Assembly (NCBI RefSeq): GCF_963422355.1
Contig: NC_085094.1
Span: forward strand, 6,487,270 to 6,551,269
Origin: Corticium candelabrum
Lineage: Eukaryota > Porifera > Homoscleromorpha > Homosclerophorida > Plakinidae
Reading direction: 5' to 3'
Length of the DNA: 64,000 nt
Made by a program: the position numbers and the translations under genes. Of this stretch, positions 1-11,388 are shown piece after piece (within the stretch, counting starts at the first letter, position 1; each line of letters begins with the position of its first letter). The notes below the pieces were generated by a model, which saw only the letters and a list, made by a program, of their open reading frames with translations, made no database searches and had not been told where the DNA came from.

Positions 1-150
1 GCTGTACATAGTGCGCATGCACCTGTGGTATATGTACCAGTAGTGGTGATTAGTGGGCGTGCACTTGATATATAGACGTTTGTAATCACAAATACAGTCT
101 ACCAAACAACCATACAATTTAAGTTCGCGATATGTCCCGGATAATCTGAC
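1..150 (+). repeat. 3' part of an LTR-like dispersed repeat
   Basis: The first ~105 bases closely match 52503-52737 (shared blocks include GTGGGCGTGCACTTG and ACGTTTGTAATCA). The matched block ends in a TATATA-like stretch followed by unrelated sequence, as expected of an LTR U3/R region. The window starts inside the repeat, so its 5' end is not visible, and no primer-binding site is obvious. Its assignment to an LTR element is inference from this two-copy comparison. Confidence 0.4.
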
Positions 151-817
151 CATCTGTAGGGCGTATCGCTAGCTTGTATGACGACGTCGAATCATCGGCT
201 CACAGTCTAGTAAGTCTTAGAGCTCAGCACATCTTACAACGCATCGTTGACAACTGATCTATTCTCTGTTTTTTTGCGTGCCTTTCAATCTTAGAGAGAT
301 CTAGATACGCCTGCAAGAAGACGAGCAAAACGGCCAATTATGACGTTCGTCGGCCGGTAGCTTCAACTATTTGTATTTCGCCCAACCTAGAGAGCGGAGC
401 GAATCCAACCTACTTGGTTCTTAGATGTGCCTGCACTATTGCTTTCTTCAAAACTTCTTGTCAAGGTGGAATCTTCTCCTGTTTGGAGGTGCAAGACCAG
501 GTCAAAGTGACGATGATTATGGCTGTTTCCGGTCGTTTTGACTCGCGGTGTAATCGTACAAGGTGAGTGTTATTGGCATTTGTTGTAAAGCATGTGGAAG
601 ACTGTCCTTAGCACGTGCACTTCGATGAGGAATCGGTTGCGTTGGAGCTTGCTGGGTATGAGTTTTCTTGGGCTAATGTTACGTAGTTTGTTGTGAGTGG
701 TCAAAGTAAGCGACATTCTTTTGTTCTCTTCATTTTGCCCAACTGATTTTCCTCCCTTTATCTGCATGAACGCAGAGTAGAAGAGTTGCTTCATTCGCGC
801 GTGTGCTTTCCTAAGCC
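151..817. other. No gene recognised
   Basis: Mixed-composition DNA between the LTR-like repeat and the MULE target site. Short open frames occur on both strands, including a 74-codon minus frame at 570-794, but none has a recognisable domain. It may be the internal region of the LTR element whose end lies at position 1, or the pre-insertion host sequence that continues at 10742. Confidence 0.4.
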
Positions 818-825
818 GTCAGGTC

Positions 826-2080
826 GCAAATTTTTTTTGGGGGGTCCACTTCACACACACATCCCGGATATATAGCCCGGATAAGTTTAAATTGCACGTG
901 CGCGGTAGACCATTCTCACGTGCACGCATGCTGGATCATGCATGATTTAGTAGTTCGAAATGTGTTGTTATGCTGACAGATCGTGGGAATTGCGCTATCT
1001 CTGCGAGCAGTTACCACACTCAGTAAACAGCAGTGGCTAGTGAAAGGAGAGCCCCAGTATGGGGAATGTTGGTTGCTACAAACCGTTTTCTTTGCAGAAA
1101 TCGACTTTCTCGAGAAACAATTGACTCCAGAAAAGCTTTGCGTGATGCAGCTATCATACAAGACGGCAGAGGTTTGTACATTTTGCTAGTTAATTGATAT
1201 TAGTTAATTAACTAATTATTAATTTATTAGAATACAGTATTTAGTAACATTAAAGCACAATTTATGTATTTATGGTAGTATTTTGAACCTTAAATGTGAT
1301 TTAATAAATAGTAATTTATAATTTATAAGTGTGTATATACAGTAGTGGACAAAGTATTTGCCAGGCAAGAAATTTCAAGGGTTTTCAGGATGTTTGTGTT
1401 AGTGGAAGCACAAAATATTAATAAAGCGACTTCTTGGTCAATGTTGGTCATGCAATGGGAAAATCAAGACTAATTGGTACAGAATTGAGTCTAAATCAGT
1501 TGGTTGTTGCAATTTAATTAAGATTATTGTTACAACCTAGTTAAAACAGATTAATTAAGTTTACATTACAACTTATCAAAGCATATTCAATGCAAACAAT
1601 ATTACAACCTTTGAAAACAAACTAACTTATCAATTTATGCTCATATCAGCACTTATTTCCATTCTGTAGTCCAGAATATGATGAAAAATCAACAACAAAA
1701 ACTACCCGGCAAATACTTTTGTCCACTACTGTATATACTAGTAACTATTGCAGAAGAACCTGTTTATTAATCATGTACTCTTCTGTTACTGCAATTAATT
1801 TGTTTGCATAAGAAATGTATGGCATACAGGCAGGATTAGAGGAAGTTGTTGATCCGGACAGTCTGTTGCCACAGAACAGTTTTTCATTAGCCTAAAATAC
1901 ATAGAATCAATCCATGATCCATTTTAAAATAAAATTAAAACACACACAATGAAGATGCCTATTTCTCTAGTGGGTGCACAGTTTGCTGGACATAAAACTG
2001 GAATGACTTGTTCTGAACACTCATTCTGAACACTGTAATTACGATCTGTTTCTCTCTTTATATCAAGGAATATTAACATG
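826..2080 (+). repeat. Left terminal inverted repeat of the MULE
   Basis: This arm is the reverse complement of 8815-10733 once insertions are removed. Matching blocks include 840-930 with 10640-10725, 960-1340 with 10240-10610, and 1735-2075 with 8820-9135. Without the 392-bp MITE at 1340-1731 the arm is about 0.86 kb. The two arms differ by scattered substitutions and small indels, indicating an old insertion. Confidence 0.85.
1340..1731. mobile_element. Tc1/mariner-type MITE, 392 bp
   Basis: The element begins CAGTAGTGGACAAAGTATTT and ends with its near-perfect complement (AAATACTTTTGTCCACTACTG). It is bounded by TA on both sides (1338-1339 and 1732-1733), the usual Tc1/mariner target duplication. 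The interior is AT-rich with no coding capacity. It interrupts the left MULE inverted repeat and is absent from the equivalent place in the right arm. Confidence 0.82.
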
Positions 2081-2471
2081 AACAGTTTCCTCAACTCAAA
2101 AATCTTGTATCCTTGTACAGTTTAGATGGCATTAGGGGTATTTGTTTTCAAACTTATTGTCAGATTGTAGTTTCTCCTTGTTCTCTGGTGGATTCGTTTG
2201 GGGATAATGTTTCTGTTGAACGTGTTGGTTGTAGTTTCGGCTTTCATGAACAAACTTGGATGTCCTGCTGATGCTGGACGGGTAGAAAAGGACTTGAAGT
2301 GTCGTCTAGCTACAGCAGTAGGTTGCACTCGAATCTTTTTCTTTTGTTTTCTGACTCCCACCTCTTTACCAAACATATGTAGAGCAGAACGCAGTCGCTG
2401 CTGTGTACCAGGCGAGTGGATTCCTTTGCCTTGTAGTTTCCAATAATTAGAACAAAACCTTTCTACTGCAG

Positions 2472-5175
2472 CTATGAAGCTGTCTGTGACATGACTTTCA
2501 TGCAGTCCGTCCTTGATATCTTTAGTGACCTGTAGTACTCTTTCAATGACGTCCCTTGACTTTTCATAGCCCCTCTGTTAATTGGTTGTGCTTGATCTCT
2601 TTGAAATGTATTGCTAAAGTCACTGTTGTCGTCAGCTGCAGTTGCTACTTCAGTTGTTTCACAGGAACAAGGAGCAATTTTTTCAAAGGAATGTTTGATA
2701 TCTTCGTCAGACCAATTCATACTGATGGAAAGAGACTTTAGATGTTCTTCTTCTGCTTTTTGGTGGACACTACTGTAAAAGGAAATGGGTTGGCAGTGTT
2801 GTCCTAATGCCACTGCTGCAAAAAGCTGACGGCCTTGAGGCGAATACGTTGGGATAGTATTGGTACTGCTTTTGCGATACTTCATTGCTGCTGCAAATTG
2901 GTGTTTGCAAGGTTGACTTTGCATTCCGATGGGACAGGTGCACTCACCCAGTTGTAAGTCTACTACCACATTGTATTCTTATCTGACTGACTCACAACAG
3001 TGTAAACGTCTGGGTCATCTGATGCGACAATGTCGTCAGATGGAATGGTGTACGCTTTTACTCATGTCACAGTAAATCTTGTAGAGACAAATGATCTAAT
3101 CTGTTTGTGGCAACAGATATTAAACATCGCTGGTAATAGAGTCTGTGTGAGAAGATTGAACATTTGTACCACATTCCAAGCTTTATTCCTTTGGAAAAGG
3201 ATGTCTTTTATGATGCGTATGCTAGCCTCTGAATTATGGTTAGTATAGTTGCCTCGTGTGGGAAAGTTCTTTCGGAAACACACAGCCTATTCTTTCCTCT
3301 GTTGCCAGTAATCACTTAGTCTCTTTTTGAATGTCTGAAAAGGGCTTTTGTCTACTTCACGTTTGATTTCAGTCAATGCTTGCTCACTTGGGGCATAAAC
3401 AAGTTGTTTTGTTAGAGCCATACAGGTAATTCTGTCTGTACCACAGATACCAAAATGTGAGCTCCAAAGCCATCTTCATATACTTTGTAAAAAATGAAAG
3501 ACACAGGCGTAATTCCGCTTGAGGCCATGTACTCTTTAGAGCAATCCGTTTGCTTGCACAGTCATCTGTCAATAATGTTAGTGGTCCAAGATTTGGGCCT
3601 CTTCAAAAGAATGCACACTTGGGCAGTATGTGGCACAGTACTGTAAACCCTGCTGACAAGGTAACAGCATCTTCACTGAATGTCATAACTGCAGCAAGTG
3701 GTAGAGCTCCTATTGATGTGCCGCAGCTAAGTATGAACGCAATTGTGTTCAAGTTATCAAGACTGGCTGTTGAGTTACAAAAGACTAGCTTTGCACTTTG
3801 TGTGACCATTTCATGGACTCTGGCCATGAGAGGAGTGACTAGAGCTAAAAGGAAGGGCATGGCATCAGTCTTTCTGGTTTTTAGTTTAGGTTCATTCATG
3901 TTCATTGCAGCTGCTGCTTCATAAGGTTGAAGAAATACTTGCCCACCCTCTTTTTCATGTTCCTTGTTGTATCGTTGTACTTCCTCGAGCAGTCGCTCAA
4001 ACATAGCCTCTCCATTTTCTGGTCCAGTGTTGTCTGATCGCCATTTTCTAAAGAGGCGTTGAATGTCTCGTACATTTGGGGTTATGGCTCTGTCTGCAAG
4101 AGTGCTCTCAACTACTCGTGGATCACTTTTCAGTTGAATCTGGGTCAAGTATTCATGTTTTGCGGAGGCAGCAGAGCTGCCAGACTCAAAGAGACTAATT
4201 TTTGCTTTTTCACAGCTTCTGTGACTGGCCTAAAGCTGAGAGCATGGCCACTGTGGATTGGGTGGTATGTGATTGTTAAGGCAAGATATTCAGGGTGGTC
4301 TGAGGTTCTAGATGCCTCAGGTGGGTATACCCTAACTATTAAAGTGCTAGGACACATTGACTTTTTGTCTTGTGTGGAACAATGTATGGTGGTTTTCTTT
4401 AGTTTGCACTTCCTTTCTGTGGACATTTGTGACAGAGTTTTCTGTTTCCTGTAATGATGACAATGACGAACAGTTTTAAAAAGGAGCCGCCATCCTTTTG
4501 CTTTGAAACCTGTAGTGATTCAATAGGTGGTTTTTGAAACCTCTTCAAAATGTGTAATTAACTGGACAGCTGCAGTTTCACAATTGGCACTTGTCCATGC
4601 TTCTAGAGTAAAGTTGCATGTTTCAGCTCCTAGGAAACTTTCCAATTCATGCTGACAATATGAGTCAACAAAATAGTTGTACCGCTGAGGGAGCAAGGGT
4701 ATAATACTGGTAGGGAGGCCTGAATCAGATTTGCATTCTTGTTTGGCATCAAGTGGGTGCTCTAGATTGGCTTCACTGGTAGTTTGAAATTGTTGAAGTG
4801 TGTCTTTGCTTAAAGTGCATCTCTTGACATAAACTGACTGTTGTTCTACTACAGGCATGGAGGTTTCACTGACGTTGTCAGCTTTTGTACCCTGTGAATG
4901 ACTCTCATTAGAAGTGCATCAGGTTGCATTAGAAAGAAAGGATTCCTCTTGCCAGCTGAAACGGCCTTAGCGAGAGTGAATTTTTCTACCAACTTTGTTT
5001 GCTTTGTCAGGCATATAGCAGGAGGGCCAATCAGTAGTTGCTTTGCATGGTGAAATTGCTGAAGAGTTACATTTTCTCCTGAAACTTTGGTCTTGAAAAT
5101 TTTACTCAGACTTAAGCAAAGCTTCTGGCGTTTAGGTTGCTTGAGATGGTGGCTTTGGATTTGCTGAGACTGCAA
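2472..5175 (-). pseudogene. MULE transposase, broken
   Basis: Read from 5175 down: N-terminal region (4520-5175), zinc-binding-like region (4145-4450), the MULE core (3603-4148, with a motif reading VFCNSTASLD and then LPLAAVMTFSED), a TDDCASKR block (3540-3572), an RGNYTN-EASIRI block (3060-3270), and a C-terminal SWIM zinc finger CTC...CKH (2900-2945). This order is characteristic of animal MULE transposases that end in a SWIM finger. It is dead: an in-frame TGA follows the core at ~3600, a frameshift lies around 3410-3440, and a TAG precedes the RGNYTN block. An Asn stands where I would expect a core Asp, though that comparison is from memory. Confidence 0.8.
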
Positions 5176-5301
5176 GTTTTCATCAGCTAATATGGACTTA
5201 TCTATGGACTTATCTAGGATATTTGAAATTTTAATTTGATCAGAAAGCAGCCATACTGCTAAGGTATTTGTCAGGTAGTGAGTATAAGGGCTTGGTTGAA
5301 G

Positions 5302-6372
5302 CAGGGTTCTCCCCAGGCCGTTTGAGCGTAGCGCTGCGCTACGCTTGAATTTCTACTTCACTCTCAGAGATCGCTGATTTGAGATTGTCTAGATATGCTC
5401 CAGATACGGGATAGCAAGTGCATGTGAAGGAAACATAATCTTAATGATGTAATTTGCATGTTTAGAACCTGCTTACTAAGTAGGCGGCTTGAAGAAAGCC
5501 AATACTGAATAGGACCGCTGACTGACCACTTTGCAAAAATAGTTCCAGTCAGATTCCAACAGCTGTGCCACTTCAAAGTGCAAATTCTTTGCCATACAGA
5601 ACAAGATGTGATGGCTACAATTGTGAAGAAAGAGAACCTTTCCTTAGTGTTTCCAAACATTTGTAACCTTGCAGCCATTGCCCAGCTAATTCCTGCTTCC
5701 ACTGCTGACTGTGAGAGGGCTTTTCTGAACTGAATAGGATAAAGACACCTCTGAGAAACCCTGCCTGAGCAACAAAATCACAGTGCAACTGCTGTTTATC
5801 TCTATTGAAGGTCCCTGTTTAGAAGACTTTGACTTTAACGCTGCATGTCTGGAGTGGGCTTCCAAGAGGAACAGATACATTACAATATTGTAACAGAGTC
5901 AGCATAATTTCATTATACAGTGGACAGCTTGTAAGATTGAACACAATTTTGCTTGTTACTCTCTAATGTAGCAGCAACCTTAGGGTATATACTCAGTCAC
6001 TGTTTGAAGCAATGATTACGAATAAATAGTATGTCATTGTGTTTATGCATTCAATTGTGTCACAGTGTGTATCTAGCAAGCGTGCACTGCTACTTAGTAG
6101 ACTAGTTAACAGGTTTGTCAATGCATGGTTACAAGTCACAGCAATATCTTGACTTCAACAGCTGTCCATGCTAAATTCGTCCAACTAATGGGTTACTGAT
6201 AGCTGACAGCCTGTAAACAACAGCTAGTATAGACGATTTTCAGCAGCAAGTCTAATATATATTGATAATAGATTAGTATTGCAATTGGGACTTTGTCGTG
6301 ATGTCAGTGGATGGGCGTGGTCTTAGGGAGGGGCTAGTGCTACGCTTTCCTGAAATCCTGGGGAGAACCCTG
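5302..6372 (+). mobile_element. Internally deleted hAT element nested in the MULE
   Basis: The termini read CAGGGTTCTCCCCAGG at 5302 and the complement CCTGGGGAGAACCCTG ending at 6372. They are flanked by GTTGAAG on both sides (5295-5301 and 6373-6379). CAGGG-type ends and a 7-8 bp duplication are typical of hAT. At 1071 bp it is too short to be autonomous. It retains a piece of transposase C-terminus. It sits between the 5' end of the MULE transposase and the second MULE coding region. Confidence 0.85.
5630..5840 (+). pseudogene. hAT transposase C-terminal dimerisation fragment
   Basis: One plus-strand frame encodes IAQLIPASTADCERAFSELN followed by RIKTPLRN and NKITVQLLFIS, interrupted by a stop. 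This is the highly conserved hAT C-terminal dimerisation segment (the A-S-x-x-CER-x-FS-x-L-x-RIK-LRN pattern). The catalytic core is missing, so the fragment is a remnant inside a deleted element. The longer minus-strand open frames over the same bases are shadows. Confidence 0.78.
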
Positions 6373-7195
6373 GTTGAAGGTAAAGTTTGAGTTTTGCTTT
6401 GTCACATAGAAGGACAGCTGTGGTGAACAGATGTGTGCCCACAGATTCTCTGGAGAAAATGCTGCAACTGCCACAAAAACAAAGGCAATAACTCCACAAA
6501 GAGAAGAACATGTATGTATTGGGAAATTTTGCAATGCCTTGATCATGCGTGTTTTCCATCTTTTCAAATGTCGGCCTATGCATAGGAATCAAATCATGAA
6601 TATCCACTCTTTCACCTAAGGCAGTGCTTACATAGTCCAGTGTTTGTATTAGTTCTACCAACAATTTGGTAGGAACTGGCTATCTCAATGGGCCACCATA
6701 GAAGGAAACTTTGAATTCAAATCTAAAGCAACCACTGTCCAATGATTCCCACTGATCAATGTATTTGATGCAACAGAAGATCCAGTTATGGCATCAATTT
6801 GTACGTTGACAATCAGGAATATAAGTCTAATCTTCTTTCTGTTGTTCAGAGCTAATGCTATGGATGTGTTCAACGTGAATTAGCAAACTTTGGATAGCAC
6901 AAGGCAAAGACAATCTTGTGATGAGCAATTGAGAAGTGATGCCATACCTTCAAGCAGTGTATCAGGTAACCATCTGTCACATGCCAGTCTAGACATTTGG
7001 TAGCTACTGTAGTCACGTCACCAAATGCCACAGCAGAGGCTGGCTTGTCTGACAGAATTTGTTGAAATTGCTGTATCTTGCTCAAGTTCAAGAGTTCAAG
7101 ATTCAAAGTGTCAGGAATGTGACAGACCTTGTTGAACCACTTGTCTTCTTGAATAACCTTTGGGAGGACACCACTTAGATAGGAGTATGGACATT
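6340..7195 (-). pseudogene. Possible Ulp1-like (C48) cysteine protease carried by the MULE
   Basis: Pieces of coding character lie on the minus strand upstream of the transposase. 6950-7195 encodes a stretch containing CLDWHVTDGYLIHCLK and ends at a good GTATGG donor. 6690-6860 contains SGNHWTVVALDLNSK. 6440-6560, in another frame, contains LQNFPIHTCSSLCGVIAFVF. The order W..D..I, then HW, then D, then Q..CG resembles the Ulp1/SENP catalytic layout (His-Asp-Gln-Cys). MULEs carrying Ulp1-like genes are known in plants. The frames are broken or need introns I cannot place, so this is a tentative call; an unrelated MULE accessory protein is the alternative. Confidence 0.35.
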
Positions 7196-7199
7196 AAAT

Positions 7200-8814
7200 T
7201 AAGGAACAAACTTGTTCAACTCAAAGAATTTGTATTACTTTACTGCAGCTAGTTGGCAGAGTATTACTAATCGACATTTGTAGTTGTGAATTCAGTTAAC
7301 ATGACTAGTGGTGAGCTAATATAATTTGTAGTATTCTGGACACGAGCAAATTCTCATGCATATTGGTTAATATCTACACTGTCTAAACAAGATAGTGTAG
7401 GCACACTTTAAAAGAAGCATGCTTTAGCTATAGGTACTTAGCAAGGATGTGTGGTACATGTGATTACAAGTAACTAGTTCATGTAATGTACAATCTCATA
7501 ATTAAATGGGACATGAAATGCTAACTAAATCATCTAGTCACTTAGACAGAACACTACAATGTGTAGAAAGAGATTTAAAAATTTACCTGAAGAATGAGAT
7601 GCTTGATATTTTGCATTGTGTGTATAGGATGTGTGAAGAATATTGGAAGGTGGATCGGGGAATGACATGTTAAAGTACTCTCTAGCAAAATCTAGTGACT
7701 GCTGTGACATTTCTTACCAGATTTATGACGTTTGTTTACCAGTTTACAATGCTGTATACGCATAACTCAATCTTAACCAGTTATAGTCATTACCAGTTGG
7801 ATATAACAGTGTACGCTCTAGATGTCGAAGAAAGACTCAAAGTAACATGATAATGTTTTGTGCTTGTATATACGTAGTTCTATTTGTGGTCAATTTGAGC
7901 ATGGTATAAGATACTGTGAATACGCATCATCAACTGCTCCATCTCATCATAGTAAAGAAACACCGCCTTTTGGTATTTATCAAGTTTTGAAACCAGAATT
8001 ACTGTAACAGCTAGCCCTCATATATGGAGCCCTATCTGAGAAGACTCCCAATCTAACAGCCAGGGACACAATGAATGGCAGATCGCTCAAGTGAGCATTA
8101 TAGATATAAATAGATACACCCACCATCCATCATGTATGCAAATCTATTCAGAAATCACTTTCAGCACGGCTGGTCTCCCAAAAGATCCTGCAAATAATCT
8201 ATCAAATGTACAAAGTACAATAGCTAAAAGCACTACGAGTCAAAATGCAATGCAGCTATACAAACTTAGTTGCACTCATTTCTTCAGAAAATTGGTCACG
8301 GCAGCTCCCTGAAGAAAAGGCGCTTTCTGTGTAACTCTGGAGAATCTCGAAAGATGAACTAAAAATTCAAACCTTCTTTGACTTACAAGTGCAGTACATA
8401 CAACTGAAACATTGCATGCAAGTACCTTATCGAGATCCAGAAATGTTAATTAATCGAAACATAGGTGACTTATGCCTAAACCACACATGTAATTCGTCTT
8501 CTGGCAGGTGCAATAATGGAAGTTATCCAGGTTACTCATCTAGAATCTGCAACAACCAGAATAAAGAAGTTACGTTGACTCTATTTACAATATTGACTGT
8601 GTTAATTAATCAAAGAAAATATGAAATGTATTAAATCAATAAATATTAACTGCAATAATCAATCGACATTTACTATATAAATTTAATTAATAACATTGAC
8701 TGTAGACATCAATCAAAACTTCCACCACTAAATATTAGCTCGCCACTACATATTAACTGAATTCACAACAACAAATGTCCTGGATTGTTCATATTCCTTG
8801 ATCTATAGAGAGGA
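7200..8814. other. MULE interior without recognisable gene
   Basis: AT-rich sequence between the second coding region and the right inverted repeat. Two small plus-strand frames (8091-8312 and 8389-8634) have no recognised domain. A short imperfect inverted repeat links 7270-7330 with 8735-8785 (shared TTGTGAATTCAGTTAA). Around 8640-8760 short AT-rich phrases (AAATATTA, ACATATTAACTG) recur. Confidence 0.45.
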
Positions 8815-9214
8815 ACAGATTGCAGTTAGAGTTTTCAGAATGAGTGTTCAGAACAAGTTATTCCAGTTTTATGTTCAGCAAACTGTGCACCCACTAGAGA
8901 AATAAGCATCTTCATTGTGTGTGTTCTAATTTCATTGTTAAAATGGATCATGGATTGCGTCTATTTTAGGCTAATGAAAAACTGTGTTCTTTTGCAACAG
9001 ACTGTCCATGGCGCAGATCAACAGCTTCCTGTAATCCTGCCTGTTTGCCATACATTTCTTATGTAAAACAAATTAATTGCAGTACCAGCAGAGTACATGA
9101 TTAATTAAAAAACGGGTTCTTCTGCAATAGTTACTAGTATATATATATACATATATTTAGAAATACATATATTTTTACATAAACCCACCTACGTGGGTAT
9201 CTAACACACATTAT

Positions 9215-9216
<2 letters not shown>

Positions 9217-9264
<48 letters not shown>

Positions 9265-10156
9265 CTTCTAGATTTCAACAACTCGACTCAACGACAAATT
9301 CAATCAAAACTCGATGCTGATTTATTCAATTGTTTATTGAACAATGCCAGCTTGAGAGACAGAGCTCGTTTAAATTCCATCAGTACACCCCATGCGGGAG
9401 CGTGGTTGAGGGCAATACCAAACCCTAATCTCGGCCTTTCCATGCTTTCTCATGAGTTTGTCATTTCTATACGGCTCTGGTTAGGGATTAAGATGTTTCC
9501 CTCTCCTCCAACTTCGATCCTGTGCACTTGTCGTCAACACATCGATCCTTTTGGAGATCACCTCATCAGCTGTGGTACAGGTCCAGAACGCACCAGAAGA
9601 CACAACGCATTGGCAGAAGTCATTTTCCAGGCGTTATTAGTTGAGAATAAAGACGTGGTAAAGGAAGTGAGATGCAGTGGTAGTGACGAAAGTCGTCCAG
9701 GTGATGTTTTTCATCCTGACTTTTTAGAGGGCAAACCAGCTTATTTCGACATAACAGTCAGAAACTCATTGCAGCCATTGTACGTGACAAAAGCAGCAGT
9801 AAGGGCTGGGGCAGCAGCTGAAGCAGGTGAAGAACAGAAGGACACACGTCACGAAGCAAACGTTCTGGCAACAGGTGGTCTTTTTTACCCCTTGGTATTG
9901 GAAACATTGGGTTTCTGGTCTCCGTTCAGCATTAAAACGTTAAAAGCTATTGCATCTAAAACTTCAGCTGTCAGCGGAATTCGATTCCATCAAGCTTTCC
10001 AGAATTTGACGCAACAACTTTCGGTACAGTTGTGGAAATACAATGCAAGGATGTTGTTCAGAAGAATTCAACTTGAAGTACAGGACATTGATAGTTGGGA
10101 TATACCCACCGTAGCGTAGTGTAGAATTTGGTAGTTAGTTCTGTTTAAATGTAAAA

Positions 10157-10238
<82 letters not shown>
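9217..10238. repeat. (AT)n microsatellite split by a retrotransposon
   Basis: An uninterrupted AT run occupies 9217-9261, and another follows the poly-A tail at about 10192-10238. The non-LTR element lies exactly between them. The equivalent point of the left MULE arm has only a short TATATA stretch, so the tract expanded in this arm or was duplicated on insertion. Confidence 0.85.
9262..10119 (+). CDS. C-terminal part of a non-LTR retrotransposon with a restriction-like endonuclease
   Basis: The frame opens directly from the AT tract (no ATG; the first codon is TTG), so this is a 5'-truncated ORF of about 285 codons. It contains a C-x-C-x7-H-x3-C cluster (CTCRQHIDPFGDHLISC), then RPGDVFHPDF and YFDITVRN, a PD...D pattern typical of the C-terminal restriction-like endonuclease of R2/R4/NeSL-type retrotransposons. 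The reverse transcriptase is missing. A poly-A tail of about 26 bases (10166-10191) follows a short 3' UTR. The frame is undamaged, so the insertion is fairly young. The exact clade is not determined. Confidence 0.72.
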
Positions 10239-10244
<6 letters not shown>

Positions 10245-10812
10245 TTATAAATTATAAATTACTATTTATTAAATCACATTTAAGGTTCAAAAATACTACC
10301 ATAAATACATAAATTGTGCTTTAATGTTACTAAATACTGTATTCTAATAAATTAATAATTAGTTAATTAACTAATACCAATTAACTAGTAAACTGTACAA
10401 ACTTCTGCCATCTTGTATAATAACTGCATCACGTGAAGCTTTTCTGGAGTCAATTGTTTCTCGAGAAAGTCGATTTCTGCAAAGAAAACGGTTTGTAGCA
10501 ACCAACATTTCCCATATTGGGGCTCTCCTTTCACTACCCACTGTTGCTTACTGAGTGTGGTAACTGCTCGCAGAGAAAGCGCAATTCCCACGATCTGTCA
10601 GCATAGCACCTCACATTTCGAACTACTAGCCATTTGTGCACGTGAGAATGGTCTACCGTGCACGTGCAAGTTAAACTTATCCGGGCTATATATCCGGGAT
10701 GTGTGTGTGAAGTGGACCCCCCAAAAAATTTGCGTCAGGTCTCGCTGGTCTGGAAGTTCGAGGCTAACGTATGCCGTGCCTGTTGCTAGGCCATACAGTG
10801 TCTAGTCTACTT

Positions 10813-10919
10813 CAAAACAACAGGTTTTCAAGGAAACGGGGAGTCAAAACATTCCGTTCTTTACTGCAAAACAACAGGTTTTCAAGGAAACGGGGCGTCA
10901 AAACATTCCGTTCTTTACT
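10813..10919. repeat. Two-copy 54-bp tandem repeat
   Basis: The unit beginning CAAAACAACAGGTTTTCAAG occurs at 10813 and again at 10867, nearly identical (one GGGGA/GGGGC difference). It lies just outside the MULE, before the first Gypsy element, and could be part of an LTR or leader. No function is visible. Confidence 0.85.
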
Positions 10920-11388
10920 AGGTAGCTAACGACCACGCATGCTAGTTGTTAGTTCAGTCAAGCAGCCTAGAGATCTCTCCACTCTAGTGTACAGCGTTCA
11001 GTCGGTGATCATTCCCAGTGTAGGGTGCAATTGACCATGCAGACCAAAGAGCAGTCCGTTGGTGTCACTACAGCTTTACTTCAAGAGTGGTAATTATTAT
11101 TCTAGACGCACTGATCGAATCCGTCGTTAGGCATTGAGATCTCAAACGTACAACTTACGCAGGTTTGAAAATCATTATGAGATCGGCACGCAGTCTGAAG
11201 GGTCGTTGACAAACGACGTCCAGGCAGGCAGAAGTAAGTAAACTATTGCAATCACACCAGAAGCCTCCTCTACTCGAAGCTGACGTCGGAAAGGTGGTCA
11301 GAGATGTTTTTGGGGGAGAGTACAAAGAAAGAAGACAAAGCACCAAGGAAACAGTGTCTACAAATATTTCGGCCTGAAAAGGAAGCGT

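Larger units (their letters stand above)
826..10733 (-). mobile_element. MULE DNA transposon, 9.9 kb, long terminal inverted repeats
   Basis: The ends are mirror images: the left starts GCAAATTTTTTTTGGGG, and the reverse complement of the right end starts GCAAATTTTTTGGGG. Both are flanked by the same 8-bp direct repeat GTCAGGTC (818-825 and 10734-10741). Long inverted repeats, an 8-bp duplication and an internal SWIM-type transposase together fit the Mutator-like superfamily (usual duplication 8-10 bp). The element holds a transposase pseudogene on the minus strand and a second minus-strand coding region. Three later insertions (a MITE at 1340, a hAT at 5302, a non-LTR at 9262) inflate its length. 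All are nested, so the MULE is the oldest insertion here. Confidence 0.88.
8815..10733 (-). repeat. Right terminal inverted repeat of the MULE
   Basis: Mirror of 826-2080. It is split by an (AT)n tract, a short extra segment with an ACCCACCTACGTGGGT hairpin (about 9139-9215), and a non-LTR retrotransposon (about 9262-10191). The remaining arm is about 0.8 kb. The outer portion (10240-10733) carries frames mirroring those at 916-1189, so the small open frames in both arms are probably not genes. Confidence 0.85.

Noticed and set aside
818..825. hAT or P-element origin for the 8-bp duplication GTCAGGTC
   Set aside because: 8 bp also fits hAT or P elements, but the interior transposase has MULE core and SWIM motifs and the inverted repeats are very long, so MULE fits better.
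983..1189. 68-codon frame also found at 10385-10591
   Set aside because: It lies within the MULE inverted repeats; the two copies mirror each other because the arms do, and there is no domain.
5364..5880. Minus-strand frames in the nested hAT
   Set aside because: The plus strand carries the hAT dimerisation motif; the minus frames are shadows.
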